Shown here piece after piece: positions 46,870-59,227 of a stretch of DNA of 64,000 bases. The stretch covers positions 496,001 to 560,000 of the forward strand of contig JAFJTR010000001.1 of assembly GCA_022559985.1 (NCBI GenBank). The letters run 5' to 3'. This DNA comes from Parastagonospora avenae f. sp. tritici 18332-5 (Eukaryota; Ascomycota; Dothideomycetes; Pleosporales; Phaeosphaeriaceae). The translations under genes and the position numbers were made by a program. The stretch's first letter is position 1. Every line of letters begins with the position of its first letter. The notes beneath the pieces were generated by a model. It made no database searches, was not told the DNA's origin, and saw only the letters and a list, made by a program, of their open reading frames with translations.

Positions 46870-47585
46870 TCAATCAAGCTTCAATGCCCACAGCCCATCG
46901 CCCAGATAATGCCCACTCTCACACGCCTGCCCCTTCTTAACCTTCTTCATCTCCGCCGTGCCCATCTTCAACACACCCACCATACACGCCGTGTCCTTGC
47001 CCTCCGCCTCAATCACCACCACCGCACCCGCCTCCAGATCCTCTGACCCGTACTTCTCCTTGTCCTCCTCGCTTAAACTCGGGTCGGGCAGGCGGCCACC
47101 GGGCGATGTGAGGCCTGGCGCCATCAGCGACGCGCCCGACAAGACGAAGCGGATTGCGCCGCGGTCGATGCGCAGGCGGTTGAACGCGAATGGGTATTTG
47201 TGCACGAGAGTGAGGTGAGGCATCAGGGCGTCGTCCATGTGTTGGAAGAAGAGGGGCGTGTTGTTGAGGGTGTAGAGGGATACGCGGTCGGGTCTGTGGT
47301 AGCTGTGTTAGCACCGCACGACTGGATGTTAAATAGACAGCTGGAGTGTAGCGATGGAGGATGTTTAATGTGTACATACAGCTTGACGAGATCTAATTGC
47401 TCCTTCTTCGGCAATATATCCTCAATATGCGGCTCCAGCTTTGGATATTCCTCGAGGACTTTGGAGCGGATGCCGCGTTGCGCGCTCGATTTGACCTTGG
47501 ATTTCGCGCCGGAGGTTATGCTGTTCCCTATTAGCTTCTATACATCGTATCTGTAGACGTGGCTGATCTACTCCTTCTTGAACAT
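46870..47585 (-). CDS. TMA20: Tma20/MCT-1 PUA-domain translation factor
   Basis: Three exons: 47585-47572 (14 nt), 47520-47380 and 47293-46870. The product is 192 residues, close to the yeast protein (181). Exon 1 encodes only MFKK plus two bases. Residues 1-90 are the MCT-1 N-terminal domain (KSSAQRGIRSKVLEEYP, DILPKKEQLDLVKL), and residues 95-185 are the PUA RNA-binding domain (VHKYPFAFNRLRIDRGAIRFVLSGA, PGLTSPGG). With Tma22/DENR it recycles 40S subunits after termination and allows reinitiation. It converges on SGT2 with a 285-nt gap. Confidence 0.93.
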
Positions 47586-50500
47586 CTTGGAGGATTTGCG
47601 TGTAGATGTGGTGTTGGGGGAGAATGCGTGAGAAGTTGACCTCGTGCGCGGGGCATTTGGTGGGGTAAAGTGCAAGCTTCACCAACTTTCATCTTGACGC
47701 GACGTCCGAGCGTCAGGAGTCGCGCTAGTGATGGCGGCCGCGACTAGGGATAACTACGTTTTGACGTCTGATGGTGTGCGTTTTCACTCTTCGCTGCGAT
47801 CCGTTATCCCGCACTTATCTCGAAAGTATTGTCAAAATGCCCAGGTGTGGTTCGAGAAAGTGGTCGGCGTGAAGACTATACCATCTCGACAGAATGGGTG
47901 GAGCACTTATAAAGTCCATTGGCTACTCGCCGTCGTTTCGTTGCAATCAGTGTTGCAACACTACACCTTGAAGATATCACACGTACCAGGAAAGAATGGT
48001 CCCATTTGCTTAAAGCTGTATATCTGCCTTCGAAATTCTTGGCCATCAGGATCTGCCAAACACCCAACAGATGATGAAGACCAGGGCTTTGTCGAACAAG
48101 GTAGACAAAGTCGACAGGAAGGTGCATGCCCGCTCTATGCTTTCTGGACGCTTTTCACTGGTTATGCATCCACTACCACATTACCTCCTCACATTTTATG
48201 GGGCATAAAGTGAAATACTTAGGTCTGAAGAGTGACAAAAAATTGGCTTGTAGAGACGCCTCCAGGTACGTGTTCGTAAAGACTTCTTACAGGAAAAACA
48301 AATACTTCATCAACGATGTGGCACAAGAATTACGGAAAGCATACCTCTCGGAGAATAATGCGAACTGTGTCATATAGTGGATCATTGCAAGTGCTGGACT
48401 ATGAGCCGCAAATCAGAAGCTCCTTCATTTCATTGCTCGTGGCCTTGCAGGCATAGGTAGAGTTGGATTCGCATGAAATGTTCCTTCGTTTCGACGCGCT
48501 TGCTCGATACGAGATTCCATTAAATCCGCTGGTGGCTGTAAATAGCAACAACACTGCCTTCATCTACATAAGACTGCAACAGTGAGCGGTAGCCCTGTCC
48601 GAAAGAACTAAGAAGACGTTAGGAATCCAAAAAATAAAGCCACAGCTGACGTCCGAGCCATGCGCAAGTAACACTCAAAGTCAACGGAACTGGGCTGATG
48701 AAAGAGAAGGAGACTAACGGGCATGTTCAGACATTGGACTATTAGGACTCACAAGCGGGAATCCTGCCCGACGATCCTCCGCCAGAATCCAAAACTGTAG
48801 ATGAGCAATGGATACGCATTAATGTTCCCATGCGCGAATATGGGTACACGTACACGTTCACGTTCGATGGTATCACAATGTACCTCTTCATCAGGCTGTC
48901 TGTGCCCACTTGCAGCTTCGCGCATACAAACGCCGGATGCTGCGTTACCAAATAATCAACTTCGCCGATTTCCATATCCATGCAGAAGATATCTCTGAGG
49001 CGGCAGATCGACATCGGGTGGCGACATCTTGTGGTCGCAATGCATGCATGGCAGTTGGTCTTCCTTTCGGCCCGTAGTGGGTACGAACACGCAGTTGTGG
49101 GCATCGCATGTGTGGAGATGTGTTACGAGGAGGGCACAACGTGTTGATGCGGAGTCAAAGATTCTCACGGGTAGCACCGCGTGGATTGGGACGCGGGAAC
49201 GGGGAAACGCTCCGGAAGATGGGTCAGGATTGGACGGGACTATACTCCTGGTTACATTCCTTAGGCTCAGTCGCTCGGTGGGTGACGAAAGGGCTTGAGG
49301 GCATCAATGTTGAGACCAGAAACAATTTGATTTGCCCCGGGACTGTACACTCAACGAGAAGATGTCATTGCTCAACACTCACCGTTCAAGCGGGACATTG
49401 ATGGTGGCAAAGCGCTTTTCCTCGCGGCGAAAGATGCAAGACACGTAACATGCTCCACGTCATTTCTCGAGTTGCATGAGTTCCGCCAGCTTATGCAGAC
49501 AGCATAGAAAAGAGGGGGTATCGCGCATATCTGCCCACTTGTCTAGCTACATGCATCCAGCGTGGCAAAGTTGTGGTCTCCACATCCAACTGATATTCTT
49601 ACACTATACCTTGCTCAATGTCTAGACATACCTGCAACACGATAACAGCAAGTAATCCTGCAAATCCCATGGTTTTTCGCAGCGTCTCCTGCATTCGTGG
49701 CTGGCGCAGCACAACAATCACACAACTCAACGAACGCCGATCGGTAGCTTTGCCCTGATACAATTCTCGAATCGACGAGACGTTATTTCCGTACGACACT
49801 GTCGTACCCGCGGTTTCTCGCATTTGTGTGCGTTTGTACCTTGTCAGCGGGGAGTGTCGCCGCAGCCAATGAACGTGCTTCCCAACCTGCTGGTGATATA
49901 GCTTTCATCCCCAAGGGTCACAACAGACGGATACCAGGATGCATGTGCACATGCGGGTGCTGTGCATGCGTCTCTGTCTGGATATGAGAATCACAGTCGC
50001 GGTCTGTTACGGTCCAGGCCGGGTAGTTGTATGTGACATCATGGAAAATGAGGAGAGCTGTGACACTTGCATACTCTACCGTTTTACAGTGGAAGGCAGT
50101 GTCACAAGGACTGGGTATGCGTACCGATGATGTCAAAATTCTGCCCGGAGAGAATGCGGGGGGGAATAGTCGAAGCTGCCTACAAGCTGTAATTTTCCCT
50201 TTCCTCGACTGGGAATTGATTAAGAAATGTCACAAGTCATGGTTCACCGTCATTCTGGAAAGTAGATGAGGGGGTTTTCTTTCTTGAAAAACGATTACTA
50301 AAGGCGGACCTGTAGTCAGTGATTCTAGTGTACCGCTCAGCCTTGTGGTAGCGTAGCAGCTTACCACCAGAGGACCGTGGAAACTTGCGGCACCTGAGAA
50401 CATGATTGGCGATAGTCAAACCTAGGAAAACTCCAAATATGTTCAAGGAGATAACGCGTCTTTCCTGAGAGGTTCTTGCATCGTGGATGTGGATGCTACG

Positions 50501-50988
50501 TACCTGGATGCAATTTTGTCATTTTGAGAGCTATGTGTGCGCTCGAACGAGCATCTCATTTTCCAATCTCGCGAGCTTTATCACAATGGATACAATAAGC
50601 CTTGAAGCCCTGAATGATCGGTCGAAATACTCAGTGGGCTGTATTACTAGTTCTGCACTGTCCACCTCCTTCTCCACGAGTTCGGGTTCCAAAGCTACTT
50701 AGGTATACTTGAGCGCCGTGCGCAAAGTCAATGATACCTGGACCATGGCTTTTAAGTATTTATCGTAAGCTCTAGCGAATGTAGGCACACTGTATCATGG
50801 TTTCTAGTTGTTTCTTTGTTGCAGTGTTGGTCCGTTGAGCATTTTCCAAACCATGGTACGATGTTTGGCTGATAAACGTCCGACAATAATTTAACATCTG
50901 AGAATGTGTTAGCCATTGAACAGTTTCCTCCAAATAATTCTTGATCTTACAGAACATTTCCAACAAAACCAATACCTCTTGAGCAGAC
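47586..50988. other. Gene-poor stretch, no gene recognised
   Basis: 3.4 kb. Open frames up to about 160 codons occur (for example 47728-48213 on the plus strand) but have no protein-like features and no conserved motif. It holds the TMA20 and F-box gene promoters at its ends. Confidence 0.4.
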
Positions 50989-51783
50989 ATGGCGTCCATC
51001 AACGACCTACCCGTTGAGCTCATGCTAGAAATCTTCCATGAACCAACGCTCTCAATGTTTGATTGCATGCGCTTGTGTGAAGCTTCCAAAGCATGGCGAG
51101 AACTCTTTCAGCACCCGTCGCACATACAGGAACGTGCGTGGCTCAAGCGAGACCGAGCGCTTCCGTACCTGCGCAAGCGGAGGACCAAGGCAAACGCTTT
51201 TGCCCTAATCGTGGTAGTCCGTCAACTGCCTGCTACAATTTGGAACGACTACCAAGAAGACCTGTGGGAAATGACATGGCGGCACGACCACGAATGTAGA
51301 ACGCTGTCTTGGCCACGCAACCCCATCTTCGACCATTTGGAGGAGTTCCTACATATCGTCAATCCGCACTTCATCGCACAGCCACCATATACTGGTTGTG
51401 AGGCTCGCATAACTTCCGATACGCATAAGAGTCTTGTGTTCCGTGGCCTGAACGATCTGCGGACGAAGATGACAATGCCCTGCACCAAGGTCAAGGAGTC
51501 GTGGGAAAACATGCTCATCTCACAACACCTGGCGACGAAAATTGAGATACATTTCGAACTGTCGATAAGATATCGAGATCGGAGCTCTGTCTCACCCGAG
51601 ATCGTACGGTGCCACCGTAGAAACGATGCTACATCAGGTGAAGAGCTCCGGATGAAGGATCTGGTTTATGGACTTTGGAGAAATATGGTGAAATCATACC
51701 TGGAGTACCCTAAGGAAGTATCGATTTCTTTGCTTCGAAGACATATCGTCGGAAGGAAAGTCACATCCGTTCAGAAACTTTGA
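50989..51783 (+). CDS. F-box protein of unknown target
   Basis: A single exon of 264 residues. Residues about 4-45 are an F-box: INDLPVELMLEIF, then LCEASKAWRELF and HPSHIQE. The rest has no LRR, WD40 or Kelch repeats; it is a mixed, Arg- and Trp-containing region of the type found in the large lineage-specific F-box families of filamentous ascomycetes. F-box proteins link substrates to the SCF ubiquitin ligase through Skp1. The substrate cannot be inferred. It sits alone between two gene-poor stretches. Confidence 0.7.
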   Translation: MASINDLPVELMLEIFHEPTLSMFDCMRLCEASKAWRELFQHPSHIQERAWLKRDRALPYLRKRRTKANAFALIVVVRQLPATIWNDYQEDLWEMTWRHDHECRTLSWPRNPIFDHLEEFLHIVNPHFIAQPPYTGCEARITSDTHKSLVFRGLNDLRTKMTMPCTKVKESWENMLISQHLATKIEIHFELSIRYRDRSSVSPEIVRCHRRNDATSGEELRMKDLVYGLWRNMVKSYLEYPKEVSISLLRRHIVGRKVTSVQKL

Positions 51784-52796
51784 GCTGCACTATAAGCAGG
51801 CATACGTGAGCTTCAGTGCAACCACATCGTGCTACCGTGCAAGAAGCCTGCCGCGGGAACTGCCCTTGACTGCAATGCTGAAAGTACGACGTGCAGCTGA
51901 GTTGAAGATTATTTGATCTAGAAGTTCGAATGATAGCGTATGGCGTCTAAAGGGCGGGTACTGCGCTAGTACGCGCCAGACGCGCCCTAGTGCATGTTAC
52001 GTTGAGCGGGCATTCTAATCATCTTCTTCCAAAGGCTTCGTCCGGCGCATCAAGTCCGTATGCCAAGGTGTCTGCTGCTGACGCTCAGTCGATATGCGTA
52101 TGCTACGCAGCTTCAGTACCACTTAGCAGTGTCCGCGGTCGATCGAAAGAGCCACAATCTGCCAACTCATGATTATTGCGATAGCCTGCAGGACGGCCTT
52201 GACGCACACAGCCAGGTTCTTCCTCGTATACAGAGGCTCATCGCTTTGTTTGTTGATTGTCTCGGGCATGTATGCCGGACACCGCCCTCGGAACGAGGTT
52301 TGTGCCGCCAAATGGCGTGAGGGTTGCAGTAAAATAGCCGCCGCACCCGCGATGCCTACATTAAAAGCGGATTCGATCGTGTTTCAATGGATGGGAGTGT
52401 CGGGATAGTGGCACGAGATGTGCTGTATGACATCGATTTGGGCTCACGCATGGTCTGGAATGAAAGGCGGACGGAGAGGTATAGAAATGCGAAGGTCGGG
52501 GATATGTAGCCAATAAAATGGACAGAATGGTTCTGAAAGAGCGAATCAGTGACTTGCAGCTTGAAGAGCTGCGCGAGATACATTGGTTGTGCCCGAAGTA
52601 GCAAACGCGGCGAGGGCGGGTACGGTATCCTCCCTGCTGCGCTGCACTCGATCCGGCTCTGTACATACTCTGGCATCGAGACTTCCTGGCCGTGGGCAAT
52701 GCTAAGCGAGCACCCGACCAGTCCTATAAAGTTGCAGTCCCCAAACGCCGCGACCTGTCGCTTCAAAATGCAGGATATCCTCTTCCTCTCCCATCA
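51784..52796. other. Intergenic, both neighbours' 3' sides
   Basis: 1.0 kb between the convergent F-box and short Zn2Cys6 genes. An open minus-strand frame at 52356-52766 lies just downstream of the Zn2Cys6 stop and could be a decayed continuation of that gene, but I could not identify the regulatory domain in it. Confidence 0.4.
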
Positions 52797-53309
52797 TCAC
52801 AGCGATGAATACGACTTCGGGCTTAGGCCACTTGGAACTCCTTGACTCGACGACAGCAGCTGCATGAGCATACTTCCATGCTTGACTTGCTCAACGAGCA
52901 TGCTCGGATCAGCCCCAGCTCGGATCCTGGCCAGCAAGGCGTTCGCCTCTGACTCTTTCAAGGTTTTGAACATGTCGAAGAGCGCCTCGAGATCCTCATG
53001 TTTGCGCTTTTGCATGGCGGTTTCGGTTTCGGTGTACTGGCATGGACTTTCTCGAGCTACGCACTCATGGCACATTGGACGGCGTCCGTCGCACTGAGTT
53101 TCTGGTCAGATGAAACGGCCTATAAGTTCTGCATGATTCTGGGGATGAGCTACCTTTGTTTTGCGACTGCGACAGGCCGCACAGGCCAGTGAAACACGGT
53201 GTCTCTTGGGTGGTAACGAAGTCGTCTCTCCGCGGGGAGCTGTCGATGGTAAAAGAGGTCGCAGCAGCGGGCGAGGTATCTCGTGCGGGCTTGCTGACGG
53301 GGGTTCCAT
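52797..53309 (-). CDS. Short Zn2Cys6 DNA-binding protein, possibly truncated
   Basis: Exons 53309-53154 and 53093-52797 join in phase 0 across a 60-nt intron, giving 150 residues. The ATG at 53309 is preferred; an in-frame ATG at 53393 would add 28 residues. The zinc cluster is CAAC, then RSRKTK, and across the intron CDGRRPMCHECV to SPC. It is followed by a helical segment (residues about 75-125: LEALFDMFKTLKESEANALLARIRAG) that commonly links cluster and regulatory domain in this class. The usual 300-400 residue regulatory domain is absent. It is either a genuine small DNA-binding protein or the remaining 5' part of a larger gene. Confidence 0.6.
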
Positions 53310-55327
53310 TGTGACCCGAAGATGACCTGTGAAAAGTGCTCCGAGGACGAAGTCAAGAAGTTGGTTACCAACCTCAGGTGGCGCCGTTTTCACTGCTCAA
53401 AGAAGGCACTGCTCAACTCCCAGCCGCGGCAGGCAGCACATGCAGGTCAGCAGGGCTTTTGATACCCTGACTCTCGAAGACCGATGGCGAGTAAATGCTG
53501 CAGAGCAAAAGCCGCCCGAATGCCCTTGTCGACAGCCGGCAAGGTAGCTGTGCTAGGTGGCGACAGCAGCATGCACGACATATGGCACGATGCAGTTGTA
53601 GGACAATTGGATGGGTACATTCCATGTAGAGTTTACGCGAAACATGGATGGGTGCGAAGAGCTGCACTGCACACCTCGCCTAACGACCAGACTGGACGGA
53701 CCAAAAAGCCGCCAATGAATTTCTGTCTTGGGAAGTACTCCGTACACAACATTCGGCATCCTGAAGTTTGCAAATGCGCCGAGGATGATCATATCCCCAT
53801 GCAGTCACCATGGGATTCTTTCTGACGCTCAATCGCCGGGTCTTGTCTCCGTGCCATGGTTGTACAAAGAGTTTGTTGTGGCATGGGCCATGGACGTTAC
53901 ACCCTGAGGGCATTTTACGGCACGCGGCATCAGCTACCACGGCGCATCACATAACGGACATCCTTGAGGCCCAAAACGACCTGTAGTCGCAGAGCCTCCT
54001 CACATGGAGTTGCCGACGATTCAAAGGCTTCCTACTGGCTGGTCGCTTCTCTAGTGGGATGCTTTTGAGTACATATTTGTACATTCGTATCGAGGAACTG
54101 CACAGTAATAGAGACTACGGGAACTATTGCAGATCCCCTCACATAAGTAGTCAGGGAATGTGGACAAGGACGGAGTGCCTCCTATTGGCCTATTAGCTTG
54201 GACGGCTTCCGAGAGTTGGGTAGCTGTCGTTGTTGAATTCGCTGGCAATTCGGCTCGAACGATGTTAGTAGTACAATGCATATGTGTAATATTCCTAGTG
54301 GTAGTTCATTAACAGGACATGTCACGCTTCCTGCCACTTCGCCCGTTATAGCGGATTCCCATCCCTGGCATATCAGCTTTCCCGCTGCTAGGGCAGTATT
54401 GGCACCTGAATCGGACCGACTCGAAAAGCAATTCGACTCGTTACACTGCGGGTCGATATGCAAGTCACACTTACGTCCGCAATGCAGTGTTTCCCCACCT
54501 CTAATACTTTCATGCATATACCCGCTACAACAGCCCACATGTTCTCCGTAGAACATGGCCACAAATGGTAAAGATAACAAGGAGTTCCAGGTCTGGGCCA
54601 CAATCGCCAGCCAGCCCTATCGAGTTACGGCGCGTTCATTAAAAACTTGAGTCCATCGATTTCTCACGCGGTCGAGTTATTTGTGGCGGTCTGTAAAAAG
54701 AATCGGGAATTGCTGAAAATAGCAGGCCTTCACATGTCTTGTTGTTATCAGCGACGACACGTCAACTACCGCTAACCCTGGTCTTACTCATTTCGCATGC
54801 GGCAGCCACCACTACACACGCTGCATCAAAGGCGTCAAATTCCGGTGTGAAGCATCGAGTGAGTCTGCACAAGAGCCAGTGAGATTGATCACACAAATCG
54901 CTTACGCACCGCCCGGTTGTGTCTTATCCGACGTCATGATAATTGCAACCTCGAGATAAAGGCACGAAGCGTAGGAGCTGCTTTGTTATCCTCAAATGTG
55001 CTTTTGTGAGGGTTGATGAAGCGCATTCAGTTGTGAAATTTGTTTGAACAGCTATAGAAGAGTAACCTGTCACGCATTGTGCCGGTTCACGGCTTTGGCT
55101 GCCGCGGGTCCTCCTTCCGCGGACCTCGTGTGGAAAGACAGCCAAGCCGAAGAGTAACACCCCACACTTGGGCGTGAAAGGTTTGGCCGAGCCAATAGAC
55201 GTTAGGCTTATGTCAAGAGGATTTGGGGCCCGGTTGACCGGGCGCGATAAATGCACAAGATCGGATCATGTGCCAGAATCTGGCAGGTTGATCCCTTGTT
55301 TGTGATACAAGGCTTCCTTCATTCCAT
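53310..55327. other. Intergenic, no gene recognised
   Basis: 2.0 kb between the short Zn2Cys6 gene and the CDC9 3' end. Open frames are short and on both strands. Nothing supported. Confidence 0.4.
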
Positions 55328-58136
55328 CTAGTACTCGAAATCATCATCTGCACTTGGTCCTTTTGTCTTAGAGACGCTCTCCTGCCGTTGATACATCTCC
55401 GCGATCATCTTCGATGTAGATGCCTGATCTGGCTTCTTATCGTCCCTTTCCTTGATGAAGCGGGGGAAACGTAAGCTGATACCCTTACCACCACCGGAGA
55501 CCTCGTCAGCTGCAGCCCGATATCTTGGTGATAAAGTGAGGTCTGCAGTCTTGACTTCCCACACGTAGCGCGGTTCAAACCATACGTCGGGTTGGTCCTT
55601 GTTGCCGACGGAGTGCGTGTAGAACGGCTTTGGCTTGTCGATGACGATTTCTGAGAGCTGTTGATGGAGGGTCTCGAGAATAGCCTCAGAAAAGCCGGTA
55701 CCGATGTTGCAAACCGACTCATAGTTTTGTGTATTCGGGTTGTAACATGCAAGCAAGAAAGCCCCATACCAGCTGGTTCTCTTGCCTTTACCGAAATATG
55801 CTCCTAAAACCACAAGATCGAGCGAGTCGCCAACGCCAGCAAGGTAGTCTTTCTTGACCTTGAGCCAGTTTTGAGATCGCTTGGACGGCTCATATGAGGA
55901 TTCTGGGCCGTCAAGCATCTTCACCATCAGACCCTCGCATGACGCTTTCACTGAGTCTTCGAGCAGGATCTGAATTGCCTCCAGCTCGTTGGTATTGCCA
56001 TATTTGGCAAGAGCGAATTCGCCCTCCATAGGAATGAAGGCATCTTGGAGGTGTTCGCGACGCTCACGGAAAGACTTGTTGACCAATGCTTCACCGTTGA
56101 GGTAGAGTATGTCAAAGGCAAAGACGCAGACTTTAACTTTCACATCCTCGACCTTAACATCCTTCCTCTTGCGGGTCATAAGCTGTTGGAATGGCAGGAC
56201 TTTCTTTTCAACCATGTCCCAGGCCACTGTTTCGCAATCCAAGACGAAGCTCTTTGTGCCTTCTTTGATCCACGTGGGCAGTTTTGCGAGGATATCTGGA
56301 TATTTCCTGGACAAATCCTCCGAGTTCCTAGAGAAGATATTGGATACCCCGCGATCACTCTTTCCGGCAGACGGAGCGGTTGTCGCCATTTCCATGTCGG
56401 CGTCGTGCGCAACAAAATGGATCTGGGCTCGCTCTCCGTCATACTTGTACTCGCATGTAAAGTCTTTGCCTTCAAAGCGGTCGAGAACCTCTGTGATTGA
56501 TTTCGTTGGTTTAGCAAGCATAGGTTTGAGCGGTACACCAGGTTGCAGTCGACAATTCTCGCGCAGGTGCAGGATACCGTGCTCCAACATTGCCGGGATG
56601 ATGACTTCGTAGCTTGGGAGCTCACTGTATTGGTGTTAATAGGAAGGATGATTCAGCATCTCTCTCGCATTACATACCTGTACACAGTCTTGAGTATCGA
56701 CTCGGCCGTTCCCAGGTCAGTTGTTGAGGGTGTCTTGCCGTTCTGCGTCATCTCGTGAAATATCATGGCCTGGGCGAGCGCAACAACGACGGTCCTCTCT
56801 GCAAGACCTAGCCTGAGCTTACCCTCTAGTGTCCGCACGATGAATTTCGATTCGCTGGGACCACCCTTGTTTTCTTCGATATCGGCATGCTTGCCCGCAT
56901 TGTGGGAATCGGCAGCGGAAAGTAGCTTCTTGATGCCATCAACTTTTCGTCCTTGCGCGCCCTGCCCCTCAATGGTCGCAATCGCCAACAGGCCTTTGTG
57001 CACTCCTTGAACAGTAAGAGGCTTGGGCTTGAACATCGTTGGCTGCTTCGATCGACTCTTGGCCGCCACAAGTCCAAGGTCACCAATCTCATTATGATCG
57101 CTGTTGATGTGCTGCAGGGTTCGACCTGTGCTCTCCGAAATAGCTTTCTTGATGAGTGACTCGCCAATGCCAAGCTCAACTCCCGTGTAGTCAGCCGCAA
57201 GCTTGTTGATCATGAGTAGAGTGGTGGGTAGCAAATCGGCTGGCGTCAAACGTAAGACCTGTCGTAGAAACAGCGAGCAATGTGCTAATATCTCCAGTCG
57301 TTTCGTGGTCATTTCGATCTTCGAAAACGTAGTGCACAGCGCGGCATACGGTACAGGGTCCCCAGCCGTCCAGTCAGGATATGGATCCTTTGTGTTGGAA
57401 TTCAGTGTAGTTTGCACCTTTTCCCGCGCTTTTTTCTTCATCTCCTCTGGCTCCTCGTCCGAGCTGATTATATCTTCTTCTTCTTCCTTCGCACTGCCTT
57501 CGTCGTCTGGTAGTGCTTCTGGTACTGGTGGCGTAGGCGACTTTCCAGTGCTCTTCTTCTTGCCTTTGCTGACCTTGGCTGGTGCAGCAACTTCGTCATC
57601 ATCGTCTTTCGGTTCAGCCACTTTCGCTTTCGTAGCTTGTTTATTTGACTTCGCGGACGCCTTCTCGGATTTCTTTGCCGCTGGCTTCGGCTTCTTCGCA
57701 GGCTCAGTGTCTTTTGAGGGCTTTCTCCGCTGACGCTTCATGGGGGGCTCATCTTCTGAGTCTTCTTCTTCTTCCTTTGCAGGCCTCTTCTTTCCAGTCT
57801 CAGAGGAGGAGCTGTCTACATCCATCGCTTCACCATTTGTCTCATCCTTAACTTCTATTTCTTCCGCTGAGGAAGCAGGCTCGGCTTTAACATCTCCGGC
57901 AGATGACTCCGGCTCATCTTTAATTTCTGCATCTTTCTTTTGGGCCTTCGGTTTGGTCAAAAAAGACAGCTTCGATTGCTGTTTCGATGCGTTTCCGTTC
58001 GGGTTCCCAAAGAACTTTCTGTAACAAGCTTGTCAGTATTGCTCTAACATACTTTATGCCACTTCAATGTGTCGCCGCACCCTAGAGTAGTCTGAGAAGA
58101 CTTGACGTACCCCAAAGTAGCCTGTTTCGGCGCCAT
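55328..58136 (-). CDS. CDC9: DNA ligase I (ATP-dependent, replicative)
   Basis: Three exons: 58136-58111, 58018-56678 and 56624-55328, giving 887 residues. The N-terminus has a PCNA-binding PIP box, QATLGKFF (Q-x-x-L-x-x-F-F). The first intron (92 nt) cuts this box after QATLG, so splicing is needed to make it. Residues 20-210 are Lys/Glu/Ser-rich and disordered with basic KKRP and KRQRRK nuclear signals. Residues about 225-430 are the DNA-binding domain. The adenylation domain has the catalytic Lys 516 in CEYKYDGE, followed by the OB-fold region to the FRFIKERDD-type end. It joins Okazaki fragments and seals repair nicks. It is divergent from MIX23. Confidence 0.95.
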
Positions 58137-58593
58137 GATTATGCCACTGTAATTGTCGCGTGCACTCCACCGCAACGGAAGATGGTAGTGGCGAAGAGAA
58201 CGAAGAAGAGTACTATGACGGAAGTGGGAATTTTGAAATGCTGAGCGAGCGTGGAAAGACTTTAAAGCAGTCCAGGTTGTCGAATTGGAGCAGAATGGCA
58301 TGCTCTGTTGCCTGTGAGGTGGGAGCACTTTTCAGGCACCCTCGACGCGGAGACGCGCCTTCTTCGCGTCAAAGTACGCTAGACCGTGCTGACATCATTA
58401 GCCGAACATGGGTCCTCTATCGCCGTTCCAGCATCATCGTTCCAACATAGTTGCCTCGCACGCTGGAATACACGACACACACCGTATATATAAGTTCTAC
58501 GAGACACCCAGAACAACCTTCGATCTGGCGTCCTATTTCTGGTCAACCGCGGCCCCTCTTCCCTCGCCGCCATCTCAATCACCACCTCCCACC
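58137..58593. promoter_or_regulatory. Divergent CDC9/MIX23 promoter with three GACGCG elements
   Basis: 457 nt between divergent start codons. GACGCG occurs at 58344-58349 and 58352-58357, and its complement CGCGTC at 58365-58370, all within 27 nt and about 210-235 nt from the CDC9 ATG. GACGCG is close to the MBF/MCB element (ACGCGT) that drives G1/S expression of CDC9 in yeast. Binding here is inferred. Confidence 0.5.
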
Positions 58594-59227
58594 ATGTCAC
58601 AACCGTCGTCTGCCCCACGCCTCACGCCACAATTCTGCTTTAACCAGACCGCGCTACGAGGTTTGTCGCGATCTCTATCTACTTGCCAGCTCACTAACTA
58701 ATCAAAGCTTCCTGACAGACTTTCTACGGATATCACGCGGAACTATCGACGACTCGATAACACAGAATCTTAATGCGCTCCTCACGCCTGCACACCGAGG
58801 TTTCGACCCGACGTCCACCAGTACGAGGCAGCTGAATTCGCCCGGGAGATCCTTACAACACGAGCAATGTGATCAGTTCAAAGAGAAGTTACTGTACCCA
58901 AGCTGGGCAGTACGATCAGATGTGCTAGACTACTGCGCTGGAGTCGCGACTTCGCCAGATCCAGACGATCCGGACAGTGTTCTTCGGCAGATTGAAGATA
59001 CCAAGGCACGCGAGAGAGAGGTCAACGAGCGGTTGGATCCATACTCCGGGCGGTACTTTGCACGGGAAGCGAGGACCGAAAGCTTAGCCATGCTCATGCG
59101 CAATGAGAGGGCAGTCGAGCGGATCATACGGATGAGGACATGGAGCCTGCTTGGTGAGCGATGTGGCATCAGTCATGAATCCGCAGAGGAGGCTTTTGAC
59201 AAGTGGAGGATGACACAGCGAAGATAG
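58594..59227 (+). CDS. MIX23: Mix23/caffeine-induced death protein 2 family protein
   Basis: Exons 58594-58660 and 58719-59227 join across a 58-nt intron (CTAAC branch) to 191 residues. Conserved family features are FCFNQTALRDFLRISRGTIDD, the CDQFKEKLLYPSW segment, the VLDYCAGVA segment, and RLDPYSGRYFAREART near the C-terminus. The family (S. pombe Cid2, animal CCDC58) is placed in the mitochondrial intermembrane space in yeast, where Mix23 influences protein import. Cysteines are present near the N-terminus and mid-protein, as expected, and there is no cleavable presequence. An in-frame upstream ATG at 58408 is considered part of the leader. Confidence 0.85.

Noticed and set aside
47728..48213. 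161-codon plus-strand frame downstream of TMA20
   Set aside because: It starts in the TMA20 promoter and lacks any recognisable domain or conserved start. Treated as chance.
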